The notes under the pieces were generated by a model. That model was not told the DNA's origin, did no database searches, and was given only the letters and a program-made list of their open reading frames with translations. The translations under genes were made by a program, and so were the position numbers. Below, piece by piece: positions 1 to 5,595 of a stretch of DNA of 6,199 nt (position 1 is the first letter of the stretch; the number at the start of each line of letters is the position of its first letter). Source of the DNA: Treponema sp. (GTDB lineage: Bacteria > Spirochaetota > Spirochaetia > Treponematales > Breznakiellaceae); contig JAIRSD010000213.1 in NCBI GenBank assembly GCA_031255615.1, positions 1-6,199 on the forward strand. The letters run 5' to 3'.

Positions 1-31
1 GAAAAACGGCATCTATGCCTCGGCATACCTG

Positions 32-139
32 CCGAACCAAAACGCTTGCGCGTTTTGGGTTTCGGAGCTGCTGCGCGGAGCGCGGCGGCTCCGCACGGGG
101 GATACGTTCCCTGGGCTGTTGCGCGGAGCGCGGCAGCCC
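32..139. repeat. cluster of three GC-rich hairpins with an internal direct repeat
   Basis: Three stem-loops follow one another. The first (32-65) pairs CCAAAACGC (37-45) with GCGTTTTGG (50-58), with an outer CCGAA/TTCGG. The second (63-93) has a 14-bp stem including two G-U pairs around a GGA loop at 77-79. The third (113-139) pairs GGGCTG with CAGCCC and GCGC with GCGC around another GGA loop. The second and third share a 23-nt core (67-89 and 115-137) that differs at only two positions and lies 48 bp apart, so this is a direct repeat of a hairpin unit. All frames here stay open because of the GC-rich repeat, but no reading frame looks like a known protein. I therefore treat it as non-coding repeat sequence. 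Role unknown; it could be the 3' end of the transcript of a gene lying left of the window. Confidence 0.65.
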
Positions 140-143
140 CAAA

Positions 144-283
144 GGCGAAAGCCGCGCGCCGCGGCTTTCGCCCGCGCAAGGGATAGGAGGGGTGCGGAGC
201 AGCCACGCCGCAGGCGGGGCCGGAGCGATAGCGGAGCCCCGGATAGCCCGGTCCCCGCCGCGGGCGGGGATGCGCCCATATAT
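144..283 (+). repeat. dispersed structured repeat, left copy (inverted relative to 5588-5735)
   Basis: This stretch reappears as a reverse complement at 5588-5735. Positions 169-202 are identical over 34 nt to the complement of 5679-5712. Positions 235-277 match the complement of 5593-5635 with one mismatch. It contains a perfect 12-bp hairpin (144-155 with 161-172, 5-nt loop) and a second hairpin (TCCCCGCC 252-259 with GGCGGGGA 263-270, 3-nt loop). A weaker GGGGC/GCCCC pairing lies at 216-240. The architecture resembles REP/BIME-like or MITE-like intergenic elements. No transposase or recognisable insertion-sequence end is present. Translations of this stretch on either strand are probably spurious. 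Confidence 0.8.
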
Positions 284-342
284 TGCGCGGTCTGAGATAC
301 GCGGAGTTCTCAATCGGGGATTGGGCCGCCGTGGAGCGCTGC

Positions 343-371
343 TTCATTAACCGGTCCATTGTGATTACAAT
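343..371 (+). promoter_or_regulatory. possible promoter for a leaderless transcript
   Basis: A -10-like TACAAT lies at 366-371, with a weak -35-like TTCATT at 343-348 (17-bp spacer, only three of six consensus bases). Initiation about 7 nt past the -10 box would fall at or next to the ATG at 379. That fits the absence of any Shine-Dalgarno sequence before this ATG. Support is weak because such hexamers occur by chance. Confidence 0.25.
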
Positions 372-378
372 CGGCCCT

Positions 379-1503
379 ATGGATTCCTTCGATGTTTCCG
401 CCAGGTGGGTCATCCTGGCCCCCCTGCCGCTTATCCCCGCGGCGGAGGACCTGGCCCGCTGCATCGCCGTCCTCCGCGAGCGGGACGGATTGGGGCAGGG
501 CGTTCCCCCCGTCATGGACGCCTCCGGCCCCGCCCCGGCAGATTCGGTCCCCGTCGTTGTGCTGAATATGGAAGACGGCGGCGGCGAGCGGGGGGGCTGC
601 GCCTGGCGGAAGGGCCGGGACCGGGTGGAGATCTACGGCGATTCCCGGCGGGGGCTCTGCAACGGGATCTACGATTTCCTGGCCGCCCTGGGTTTCTCCT
701 GGCCCGGACCCGGCAAAGAATCCCTCCCGCCCCGGCCGGGGGACGCCGGGGGAAGGGCGGCGGGGAACTATCCGCTGCGGCGCGGGGAATTCATTGCCCC
801 CTCCGACGCGGGGCCGGAAAGGCGGCGGCGCCTTGTCGTCCTCCCGGATACGCCGACCAGGGAGATTCCCGCCCTGGGCCGCTGGGCCGCCCGGAACCGG
901 GTAGACGCCCTGGTGTTTTCCTTCGGGGACCGCCGGTTTCCGCGGCGCCCGAAAAAGCCGAAAAACAGGGCTATCGCGGAGCTGGAAAACAGATGGGGCC
1001 TCATCATTGAACGGGGGGGCTGGGACTTTGGTTTCCTTATCCCCCGGAGTCTTTTCTTTTTTAAGCGGGAACTCTTTCGTATGGAAGGGGGAAAACGGAT
1101 TCGGGACCACCATTTCTGCCCCACCAATCCGGAGGCCATCGCCCTGCTGGGGCGGCGGATCTTCCCGGAAGCCCGGGAGGAAGGGGCGGAATCGCCCCCC
1201 CGGATCTACCACCTCTGGCCCGACCGGGGGGCGGAACATCTGTGGTGCGCCTGCCCCGCCTGCCGGGCCTTCATGCCCCGGGAGCAGATCCGCATGGCGG
1301 TCAACGCGGCGGCGGCGGTCCTTGTGGAAAGGGATCCCCGGGCCCGGATCTCCTGCCGGGCTGAGGAGGAAAGCCCCGAAGAAACACTTCCCGGCGGCAG
1401 CGAGATCCTCCTTCATCCCAACGTTTTCAGGCTGGACCGGCAGAGCGGGCTTTACATCTATGAAAACGGCCGCGTCACGGAGTTCGGCGCCGCCCCGGCC
1501 TGA
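379..1503 (+). CDS. DUF4838/GH67-like glycoside-hydrolase-related protein
   Basis: A 374-aa protein. Residues 82-112 (RVEIYGDS, then RRGLCNGIYDFL and LGFSWPGPG) resemble the strand-helix pattern near the N-terminal domain of alpha-glucuronidase-like (GH67) and DUF4838 proteins, where a substrate-independent accessory domain precedes a TIM barrel. CPTNPEA (from C247) and a CACPAC cluster (C290, C292, C295) followed by RAFMPREQ match the conserved cysteine-containing part of DUF4838-type proteins; metal binding is possible but unproven. No signal peptide is visible. I chose ATG 379 because homology-like sequence begins just after it; TTG 283 would read out of the repeat and GTG 361 has no ribosome binding site either. 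At 374 aa it is shorter than I expect for DUF4838 proteins (often over 600 aa), so the C-terminal part may be missing. It is clearly more GC-rich than the transporter genes downstream. Enzymatic activity is unproven, and the family assignment is from recall, not a search. Confidence 0.7.
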   Translation: MDSFDVSARWVILAPLPLIPAAEDLARCIAVLRERDGLGQGVPPVMDASGPAPADSVPVVVLNMEDGGGERGGCAWRKGRDRVEIYGDSRRGLCNGIYDFLAALGFSWPGPGKESLPPRPGDAGGRAAGNYPLRRGEFIAPSDAGPERRRRLVVLPDTPTREIPALGRWAARNRVDALVFSFGDRRFPRRPKKPKNRAIAELENRWGLIIERGGWDFGFLIPRSLFFFKRELFRMEGGKRIRDHHFCPTNPEAIALLGRRIFPEAREEGAESPPRIYHLWPDRGAEHLWCACPACRAFMPREQIRMAVNAAAAVLVERDPRARISCRAEEESPEETLPGGSEILLHPNVFRLDRQSGLYIYENGRVTEFGAAPA

Positions 1504-1509
1504 GGGGAG

Positions 1510-1526
1510 GGCGGGGAATACCCGCC
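1510..1526 (+). terminator. stem-loop just after the hydrolase-related gene (weak terminator candidate)
   Basis: GGCGGG (1510-1515) pairs with CCCGCC (1521-1526) around a GAATA loop, 6 nt after the stop codon. A second small stem follows (CGGGA 1544-1548 with TCCCG 1552-1556). Neither is followed by a T run, so intrinsic termination is uncertain; it may only be a 3' stabilising structure. Confidence 0.3.
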
Positions 1527-1576
1527 GCCCCGGGAAAGCGGCGCGGGAAAATCCCGTTGGCCGGGAAATTTGACGC

Positions 1577-1604
1577 GCGAAAAAATTTTACAGCGAAAAA
1601 TTTT
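1577..1604 (+). promoter_or_regulatory. AT-rich direct repeat upstream of the transporter promoter
   Basis: GCGAAAAAATTTT (1577-1589) and GCGAAAAATTTT (1593-1604) are direct repeats 16 bp apart, ending 2 nt before the -35 box. The position suits an UP element for RNA polymerase alpha. It also suits a tandem activator site such as AraC-type regulators use next to -35 boxes. The sequence cannot separate these possibilities. Confidence 0.45.
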
Positions 1605-1606
1605 CA

Positions 1607-1634
1607 TTGACAAATCCCAAATCCCTGCTATCAT
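1607..1634 (+). promoter_or_regulatory. sigma70-type promoter of the ABC transporter operon
   Basis: A perfect -35 TTGACA (1607-1612) and a -10 TATCAT (1629-1634) are separated by 16 bp. The -10 has an extended TG at 1626-1627 (TGcTATCAT). The predicted transcription start is near 1641, leaving an untranslated leader of about 60 nt before ATG 1704. This is the clearest promoter in the window. Confidence 0.75.
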
Positions 1635-1642
1635 AGATAACC

Positions 1643-1663
1643 GTATTCGTAAATTGTATTCGT
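1643..1663 (+). promoter_or_regulatory. octamer direct repeat at the predicted transcription start
   Basis: GTATTCGT occurs at 1643-1650 and again at 1656-1663, 13 bp apart, right after the predicted start of transcription. The placement would suit a repressor operator, but an 8-bp repeat could be coincidental. Confidence 0.25.
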
Positions 1664-1703
1664 GATTGCGGCCATAGAGAAATTTCAGCAAAGGCGGGCT
1701 TTC

Positions 1704-2672
1704 ATGGAAAAGTCAACAACAGTACCCCCCCCCCCCACGGTATATCCCTCTAAAGCATTAAATACCAACCCGCGGAAACGGGAAGGCTATCTCTATTTTT
1801 TAATGACCCTTCCCCTGATCCTGTTAGTGTTTCTATTTTCCTATTTCCCCCTCCACGGCTGGGCCTATGCGTTTTTCGATTACCGTCCGCCCTTCAAACT
1901 CTTTGACACCGATTTTGTAGGGTTCCACTGGTTTATCAACCTGTTTACCAACGCATCCAAGCGGCGGCAGATCTTCAACGTCATGATCAACACCTTCGCC
2001 ATGAGCGGCCTTTCCATCCTTTTTTCCTGGCTGCCCATGACCTTTGCCATTTTTCTAAATCTTATCGGGAACGCGAATTTTAAAAAGGCGGTCCAGACCC
2101 TTACCACCCTGCCCCATTTCATCAGTTGGGTCCTGGTCTACACCATGGCATTTTTTATTTTCAACAGTTCGGGGCTCATAAACAGCCTCTGCATAAAATT
2201 GGGCATATACAGCGAACCGATCCTCTACCTCCAGATGAACAACCACGTCTGGCTTTCCATGTGGCTCTGGGGCACATGGAAGGGCCTGGGCTGGTCGGCG
2301 ATCATGTATATCGCCGCCCTTACGGGGATCGACCAGGAACTCTATGACGCCGCCGCGGTGGACGGGGCGGGCCGTTTCCGGCAGATGCGTCATATCACGA
2401 TTCCCGGCCTTTTACCCACCTATTTTGTCCTTTTGCTCCTCAACGTGGCGAATTTTCTTACCAACGGCTTTGAACAATACTACGTTTTTTCCAACGCCTT
2501 TAATAAAACAAAAATAGAAGTGCTGGATCTTTTTGTGTACAACCTGGGTATCGGACAGGGAAGCTACTCGCTGGCGGTAGCTATCAGCATGATGAAAAGC
2601 GCGGTAAGCCTTACCCTCCTCTTTACGGTAAACAGGCTTTCAAAGATTCTGCGCGGCGAATCCATCATCTAG
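1704..2672 (+). CDS. lplB: carbohydrate ABC transporter permease, LplB type
   Basis: A 322-aa inner-membrane permease, the usual length for the LplB/CUT1-like family, forming half of the translocation channel for an oligosaccharide importer. About six hydrophobic segments are visible, near residues 29-51, 95-118, 138-153, 183-205, 236-256 and 290-310. LPHFISW (136-142) is characteristic of LplB-type permeases. The EAA loop that docks the ATPase reads DAAAVDGAG (215-223), with aspartate in place of the usual glutamate. I chose ATG 1704 over the upstream GTG 1662 because AAAGGCGGG (1690-1698) gives a well-spaced ribosome binding site. Codons 8-11 are four prolines encoded by an unbroken run of 12 C, a potential slippage site. 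It is first in the operon behind a strong promoter, and the next permease starts 10 bp after its stop. The gene symbol reflects family resemblance, not a proven substrate. Confidence 0.92.
   Translation: MEKSTTVPPPPTVYPSKALNTNPRKREGYLYFLMTLPLILLVFLFSYFPLHGWAYAFFDYRPPFKLFDTDFVGFHWFINLFTNASKRRQIFNVMINTFAMSGLSILFSWLPMTFAIFLNLIGNANFKKAVQTLTTLPHFISWVLVYTMAFFIFNSSGLINSLCIKLGIYSEPILYLQMNNHVWLSMWLWGTWKGLGWSAIMYIAALTGIDQELYDAAAVDGAGRFRQMRHITIPGLLPTYFVLLLLNVANFLTNGFEQYYVFSNAFNKTKIEVLDLFVYNLGIGQGSYSLAVAISMMKSAVSLTLLFTVNRLSKILRGESII
1725..1736 (+). repeat. homopolymeric C12 tract inside the lplB-like gene
   Basis: Twelve consecutive C encode Pro8-Pro11. The longest other G or C runs I noticed are 7 nt (590-596, 1013-1019, 1195-1201, 3865-3871). 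Loss of one C brings TAA 1759-1761 into frame; gain of one brings TAA 1751-1753 into frame. Either change would end translation before the first membrane segment. As given, the tract is in the ON frame. Confidence 0.9.
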
Positions 2673-2682
2673 GGAGGGCGGT

Positions 2683-3606
2683 ATGGCAAACGGTGCGGTA
2701 GGCATGAATAAAAAAAGTCCGGTGGAGTATTTTATCATAACGCTGACCTATATTTTCTTTGTCTTTTTTACCCTGGCCTGTGTTTTTCCCTTTTATTATT
2801 TGATAATCAACAGCATCAGCGCCAACGATTTAAGCGTGAAGGGGAGCATCATGTTCTATCCCCGGCAGATACATTTTAAAAACTACACCAGCGTCATGAA
2901 AATTCCCGGCCTCCCCATAGCGGCCCTGAATTCCCTGGCCCGCACCGTACTGGGGACGGGATTTACCGTGCTGGGCTCCTCCTTTCTGGGATTCATGTTC
3001 ACCCAAAAAAAACTTTGGGCCCGCAAATTCTGGTACCGTTTTGTGGTGGCTACCATGTACTTTAACGCGGGGCTTATTCCCTGGTATCTCACCATGATGA
3101 CGCTGCGGCTTACCAACAATTTTTTGGCCTATATCGTCCCCGCCATCGTACAGCCCTTTAATATTATTTTAATTAAAACCTATATCGAAAATACGCCCAT
3201 GGAATTGCAGGAAGCGGCGGAGGTGGACGGGGCCGGGATTTTTTACATCTACAGCCGGATCATCCTGCCCATTTCAAAACCAATCCTGGCCACCGTGGCC
3301 ATATTTTCCGCCGTGGGGCAGTGGAACGCCTTTATGGACACCCTGATCCTTATGACGGATTCAAGACTTTATACCCTGCAGTTCGTCCTTTACCGATACC
3401 TGAGCGAAGCCCGTTCATTAACCACGATGATCCAGGCCTCCGGCGGAAGCCTCATGGATACGATCATCAACGCCGCCACCCAGCAGACCCCCAGTTCCGT
3501 GCAGATGACCATAGCGGTAGTGGTGGTGATTCCCATCCTCCTGGTTTATCCCCTTTTCCAGCGTTTCTTTGTAAAGGGCATCATGATTGGGGCGGTCAAG
3601 GGCTGA
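2683..3606 (+). CDS. carbohydrate ABC transporter permease, YtcP/LplC type
   Basis: A 307-aa inner-membrane permease, the partner of the LplB-type protein. Hydrophobic segments lie near residues 15-43, 80-108, 118-138, 146-166, 198-216 and 268-290. The post-TM1 stretch (ISANDLSVKGSIMFYPRQIHF, then NY) is typical of the MalG-like half of CUT1 systems. The EAA loop reads EAAEVDGAG (177-185), matching the consensus for ATPase docking and resembling the loop of its neighbour. ATG 2683 is chosen because GGGAGG (2672-2677) lies 5 nt upstream; an in-frame ATG at residue 8 (2704) has a poorer site. The 10-bp gap to the first permease implies co-transcription and probably coupled translation. The substrate cannot be read from the sequence; this family includes transporters for oligosaccharides from complex glycans. 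Confidence 0.92.
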   Translation: MANGAVGMNKKSPVEYFIITLTYIFFVFFTLACVFPFYYLIINSISANDLSVKGSIMFYPRQIHFKNYTSVMKIPGLPIAALNSLARTVLGTGFTVLGSSFLGFMFTQKKLWARKFWYRFVVATMYFNAGLIPWYLTMMTLRLTNNFLAYIVPAIVQPFNIILIKTYIENTPMELQEAAEVDGAGIFYIYSRIILPISKPILATVAIFSAVGQWNAFMDTLILMTDSRLYTLQFVLYRYLSEARSLTTMIQASGGSLMDTIINAATQQTPSSVQMTIAVVVVIPILLVYPLFQRFFVKGIMIGAVKG

Positions 3607-3625
3607 GGCGCTGCGGAGGAACCTT

Positions 3626-3664
3626 GCCCGGCGTCTTGTTCGTCATCCGCCGGGTTTAATTTTT
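3626..3664 (+). terminator. rho-independent terminator candidate between permease and binding-protein genes
   Basis: CCCGGCG (3627-3633) pairs perfectly with CGCCGGG (3648-3654), extended by a G-U pair, with a 14-nt loop. It is followed at once by TTTAATTTTT. It starts about 20 nt after the second permease stop. I found no convincing promoter between it and the binding-protein gene, so partial read-through is the simplest view. Confidence 0.6.
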
Positions 3665-3677
3665 GGGTTTAAGTTTT
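3652..3677 (+). repeat. 13-bp tandem repeat
   Basis: GGGTTTAATTTTT (3652-3664) is followed directly by GGGTTTAAGTTTT (3665-3677), with one mismatch. The first unit overlaps the terminator tail, so the duplication gives two T-rich tracts after the stem. It could be a small duplication strengthening or relaxing termination; no function is proven. Confidence 0.6.
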
Positions 3678-3682
3678 ATTGA

Positions 3683-3714
3683 GCATTTTCGCCGCCTTTC
3701 GGCTGGGAAAATGC
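3683..3714 (+). promoter_or_regulatory. intercistronic stem-loop 1
   Basis: GCATTTTC (3683-3690) pairs with GAAAATGC (3707-3714), and inside it GCCG (3691-3694) pairs with CGGC (3700-3703) around CCTTT, leaving a 3-nt bulge. No T run follows, so an RNA processing or stability element is more likely than a terminator. Inferred role: adjusting binding-protein mRNA relative to permease mRNA. Confidence 0.6.
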
Positions 3715-3719
3715 AGGGC

Positions 3720-3750
3720 CTGTCCACAAAGCAGCCGGCTTTGCGGACAG
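3720..3750 (+). promoter_or_regulatory. intercistronic stem-loop 2
   Basis: CTGTCC (3720-3725) pairs with GGACAG (3745-3750). After one mismatch, CAAAGC (3727-3732) pairs with GCTTTG (3738-3743) around an AGCCG loop. It ends 13 nt before the ribosome binding site of the binding-protein gene, where it could protect the 5' end of a processed mRNA. CAGCCG (3732-3737) is also complementary to CGGCTG (3700-3705) in stem-loop 1, so an alternative fold is possible. Confidence 0.6.
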
Positions 3751-3775
3751 ACACTTATATACCAGGAGGAACAAA

Positions 3776-5506
3776 ATGTTTCGAATTCGGAAGAACCTGA
3801 CAATCGCGCTGTTCATCGTTCTGATTGCCTCCCCCGGCCTCTGGGCCGGCGGGAGAAGGGAGAGCCCCCCCAGTACCGGCGGGCGGGAACTCTACCGGAT
3901 CGACGTATTCAATACCTACGCCAACTACATGGGGTTGAGTACCGGCTGGTGGGCGAACATCCTAAAAAATGAACTCAACATGGAACTCAACTTTATCTCC
4001 CCCAACGTGGCAGGCACGGGGGACGCCCTGTACCAGACCCGCACCGCCGCGGGGAACCTGGGGGACCTTATCGTCATAGACAAGACCAGGACCCTGGATC
4101 TCCATAAGGCGGGACTCCTTATGAATATAAAGCCCTTCCTGGATTCCGGCCGGTACCCGGATATTCAGAAGCAGCTCAGCGTGGCCTACACCCGATTCGC
4201 GGAAATGTTTGACGGCCGGGGCATTTACGCCCTCCCCGGCAGGGTTTCCATAAAACCCCCCACGGAACCCGCGGGCCGGGCCCTGGACCCGGAGGCGGCG
4301 ATCTTCCTGCGCTTTGACTGGTACCTCGACATAGGGGCGCCGGAAATAAACGGACTGGACGGCCTTCTGGACGTGGTGGAAAAGATGGTCAAAGCCCATC
4401 CCACAAACGCCGCGGGGGACAAGAGCTACGGATTCTCCGGCTTCCCCGACTGGGACGGTTCCACCGCCCGCCTTGCCAGGGAATTTCTGGCCTGCCTGGG
4501 CTACCGGGAAGGGACCGACTATATCTGGATAAACGAAGACTGCAAAAAATTCTCCTACCTCATGGATGACAACGGGGAATACAAAAAGGTCCTCCGCTTC
4601 ATGAACCAGGCCTACCGCCGGGGCCTTCTGGATCCCGATTCCTCCACCCAGGACTGGAGCAGGCACGTAGCGAAATTTGAGGACGGCCGCATCGCCATGG
4701 GCATCTGGCCCTTCCAGGCCTCCTCCATTTTCGCCCAGATCGACCTCACCCGCCGATCCCCCTACGCGGTCGTCCCGGTCAACGGCATGGTCATCAACAT
4801 GAACGGCTACAATCCCTACGGCTTCGAGGGAAACGCCTACGCCGTCGGGTCCAAGGCCAAGTATCCCGAGCGGATCATGGAGCTGCTCAACTGGATGTGC
4901 ACCCCCAAGGGGATATTAAACTTCCACAGCCATATAGAAGGAATCACCTACGAGATGAGGAACGGCCAGCCCTACCTTACCGAGTTTGGACTGGACACCA
5001 ATCCCGACAAATTCGCCCCCGCGTCCCTGGGCGGCGGTTCCTGGCGGGACGGAATCCAGGCCTTCAACTATCCCCTTACCCACCAGGATGATCCCAACGA
5101 ACTGCTGAACGGATACTCGGTGAACCACAACCTCTGGCCCTCCGTCGTGGAACTCAACAGGAACGAATGGAACACCAAATGGCGGGAGCTCTACCAGGCG
5201 GACAGCCCCCTGGAACTCCTCAAAAAGCGCAACCTTCTGGCGGTAACCCCCGGTACGGATTACACCGCCCCCAGCACCCCGTCGGACATTCAGACCGCCG
5301 GAAACCAGCTCCGCAGCATCACCCAGCCGGCGACCTGGCAGATGATCTACGCCGCCAACGACGCGGAATTCGAAAGAATCTGGCGGGACATGAAGGCCCA
5401 GCTTGACGATTTCGGCTACCAGGAAGTCATCGCCTGGGACGTCAAGAACCTCCAGGACCGGGCCGCGGCCATTGAACGGACCCTCGCCCAGTACGGGAGA
5501 AAATAA
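3776..5506 (+). CDS. extracellular sugar-binding protein of the LipO/YtcQ type
   Basis: A 576-aa periplasmic solute-binding protein expected to capture an oligosaccharide and deliver it to the two permeases. Residues 1-24 form a signal peptide: basic start (MFRIRK), hydrophobic core, then LWA followed by GG. There is no cysteine for lipidation, so signal peptidase I cleavage after A24 is predicted, unlike the lipoproteins of Gram-positive relatives; this fits a bacterium with a periplasm. The mature part has the pattern of large family-1 binding proteins paired with LplB/YtcP permeases, including NLGDLIVID (about 98-106), an ALPGRVS strand (about 151-157) and a C-terminal AEFERIWRDM helix. 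Its length is near the upper end of that family. ATG 3776 is preceded by a perfect AGGAGG (3764-3769) 6 nt away, implying high translation. It is the last gene of the operon, separated from the second permease by 169 bp with three hairpins. The substrate is unknown. Confidence 0.9.
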   Translation: MFRIRKNLTIALFIVLIASPGLWAGGRRESPPSTGGRELYRIDVFNTYANYMGLSTGWWANILKNELNMELNFISPNVAGTGDALYQTRTAAGNLGDLIVIDKTRTLDLHKAGLLMNIKPFLDSGRYPDIQKQLSVAYTRFAEMFDGRGIYALPGRVSIKPPTEPAGRALDPEAAIFLRFDWYLDIGAPEINGLDGLLDVVEKMVKAHPTNAAGDKSYGFSGFPDWDGSTARLAREFLACLGYREGTDYIWINEDCKKFSYLMDDNGEYKKVLRFMNQAYRRGLLDPDSSTQDWSRHVAKFEDGRIAMGIWPFQASSIFAQIDLTRRSPYAVVPVNGMVINMNGYNPYGFEGNAYAVGSKAKYPERIMELLNWMCTPKGILNFHSHIEGITYEMRNGQPYLTEFGLDTNPDKFAPASLGGGSWRDGIQAFNYPLTHQDDPNELLNGYSVNHNLWPSVVELNRNEWNTKWRELYQADSPLELLKKRNLLAVTPGTDYTAPSTPSDIQTAGNQLRSITQPATWQMIYAANDAEFERIWRDMKAQLDDFGYQEVIAWDVKNLQDRAAAIERTLAQYGRK

Positions 5507-5535
5507 ATCCCCGCGGCGCGGATTGCGGGACCTTG

Positions 5536-5557
5536 CCGGTTGCGGAAATTCCGCCGG
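5536..5557 (+). terminator. weak 3' stem-loop after the binding-protein gene
   Basis: GCGGA (5542-5546) pairs with TCCGC (5550-5554) around AAT, extended by CCG/CGG across a 3-nt bulge. It begins 29 nt after the binding-protein stop and has no T run, so it is at best a weak or factor-assisted terminator. Confidence 0.3.
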
Positions 5558-5570
5558 TAACGCTCATCAG

Positions 5571-5595
5571 CCCGCATAGCGAATGTATATGCGGG
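5571..5595 (+). other. 8-bp perfect stem-loop at the inner edge of the right repeat
   Basis: CCCGCATA (5571-5578) pairs perfectly with TATGCGGG (5588-5595) around a 9-nt loop. Its right arm overlaps the end of the dispersed repeat. The left repeat copy has no equivalent arm, so this hairpin is specific to the right junction. It may contribute to 3'-end formation of the operon mRNA. Confidence 0.5.

Noticed and set aside
144..283. CRISPR-like array formed by the hairpin repeats
   Set aside because: The units are not regularly spaced, there are no uniform spacers, and no cas genes are present.
1..294. Open frames on both strands through the left repeat region, including an 88-codon minus-strand frame
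   Set aside because: Translations are low-complexity and follow the hairpin repeat. The inverted right copy gives a matching peptide fragment (CSAPLLSLARA), as expected from DNA repeats rather than genes.
310..1416. Long open frame on the minus strand (368 codons) opposite the hydrolase-related gene
   Set aside because: High GC with G/C-rich third positions keeps the antisense frame open. Its translation is rich in proline, glycine and arginine with no recognisable domain, whereas the plus strand shows family-like motifs.
3741..3761. TTGCGG (3741-3746) with TATATA (3756-3761) as a promoter for the binding-protein gene
   Set aside because: The spacing is only 9 bp, and the -10-like stretch lies directly beside the ribosome binding site, leaving no room for a normal transcript start.
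3865..3871. C7 run after the signal peptide of the binding protein as a second slippage site
   Set aside because: Runs of 7 G or C occur several times in this GC-rich window (590-596, 1013-1019, 1195-1201), so this one is not exceptional.
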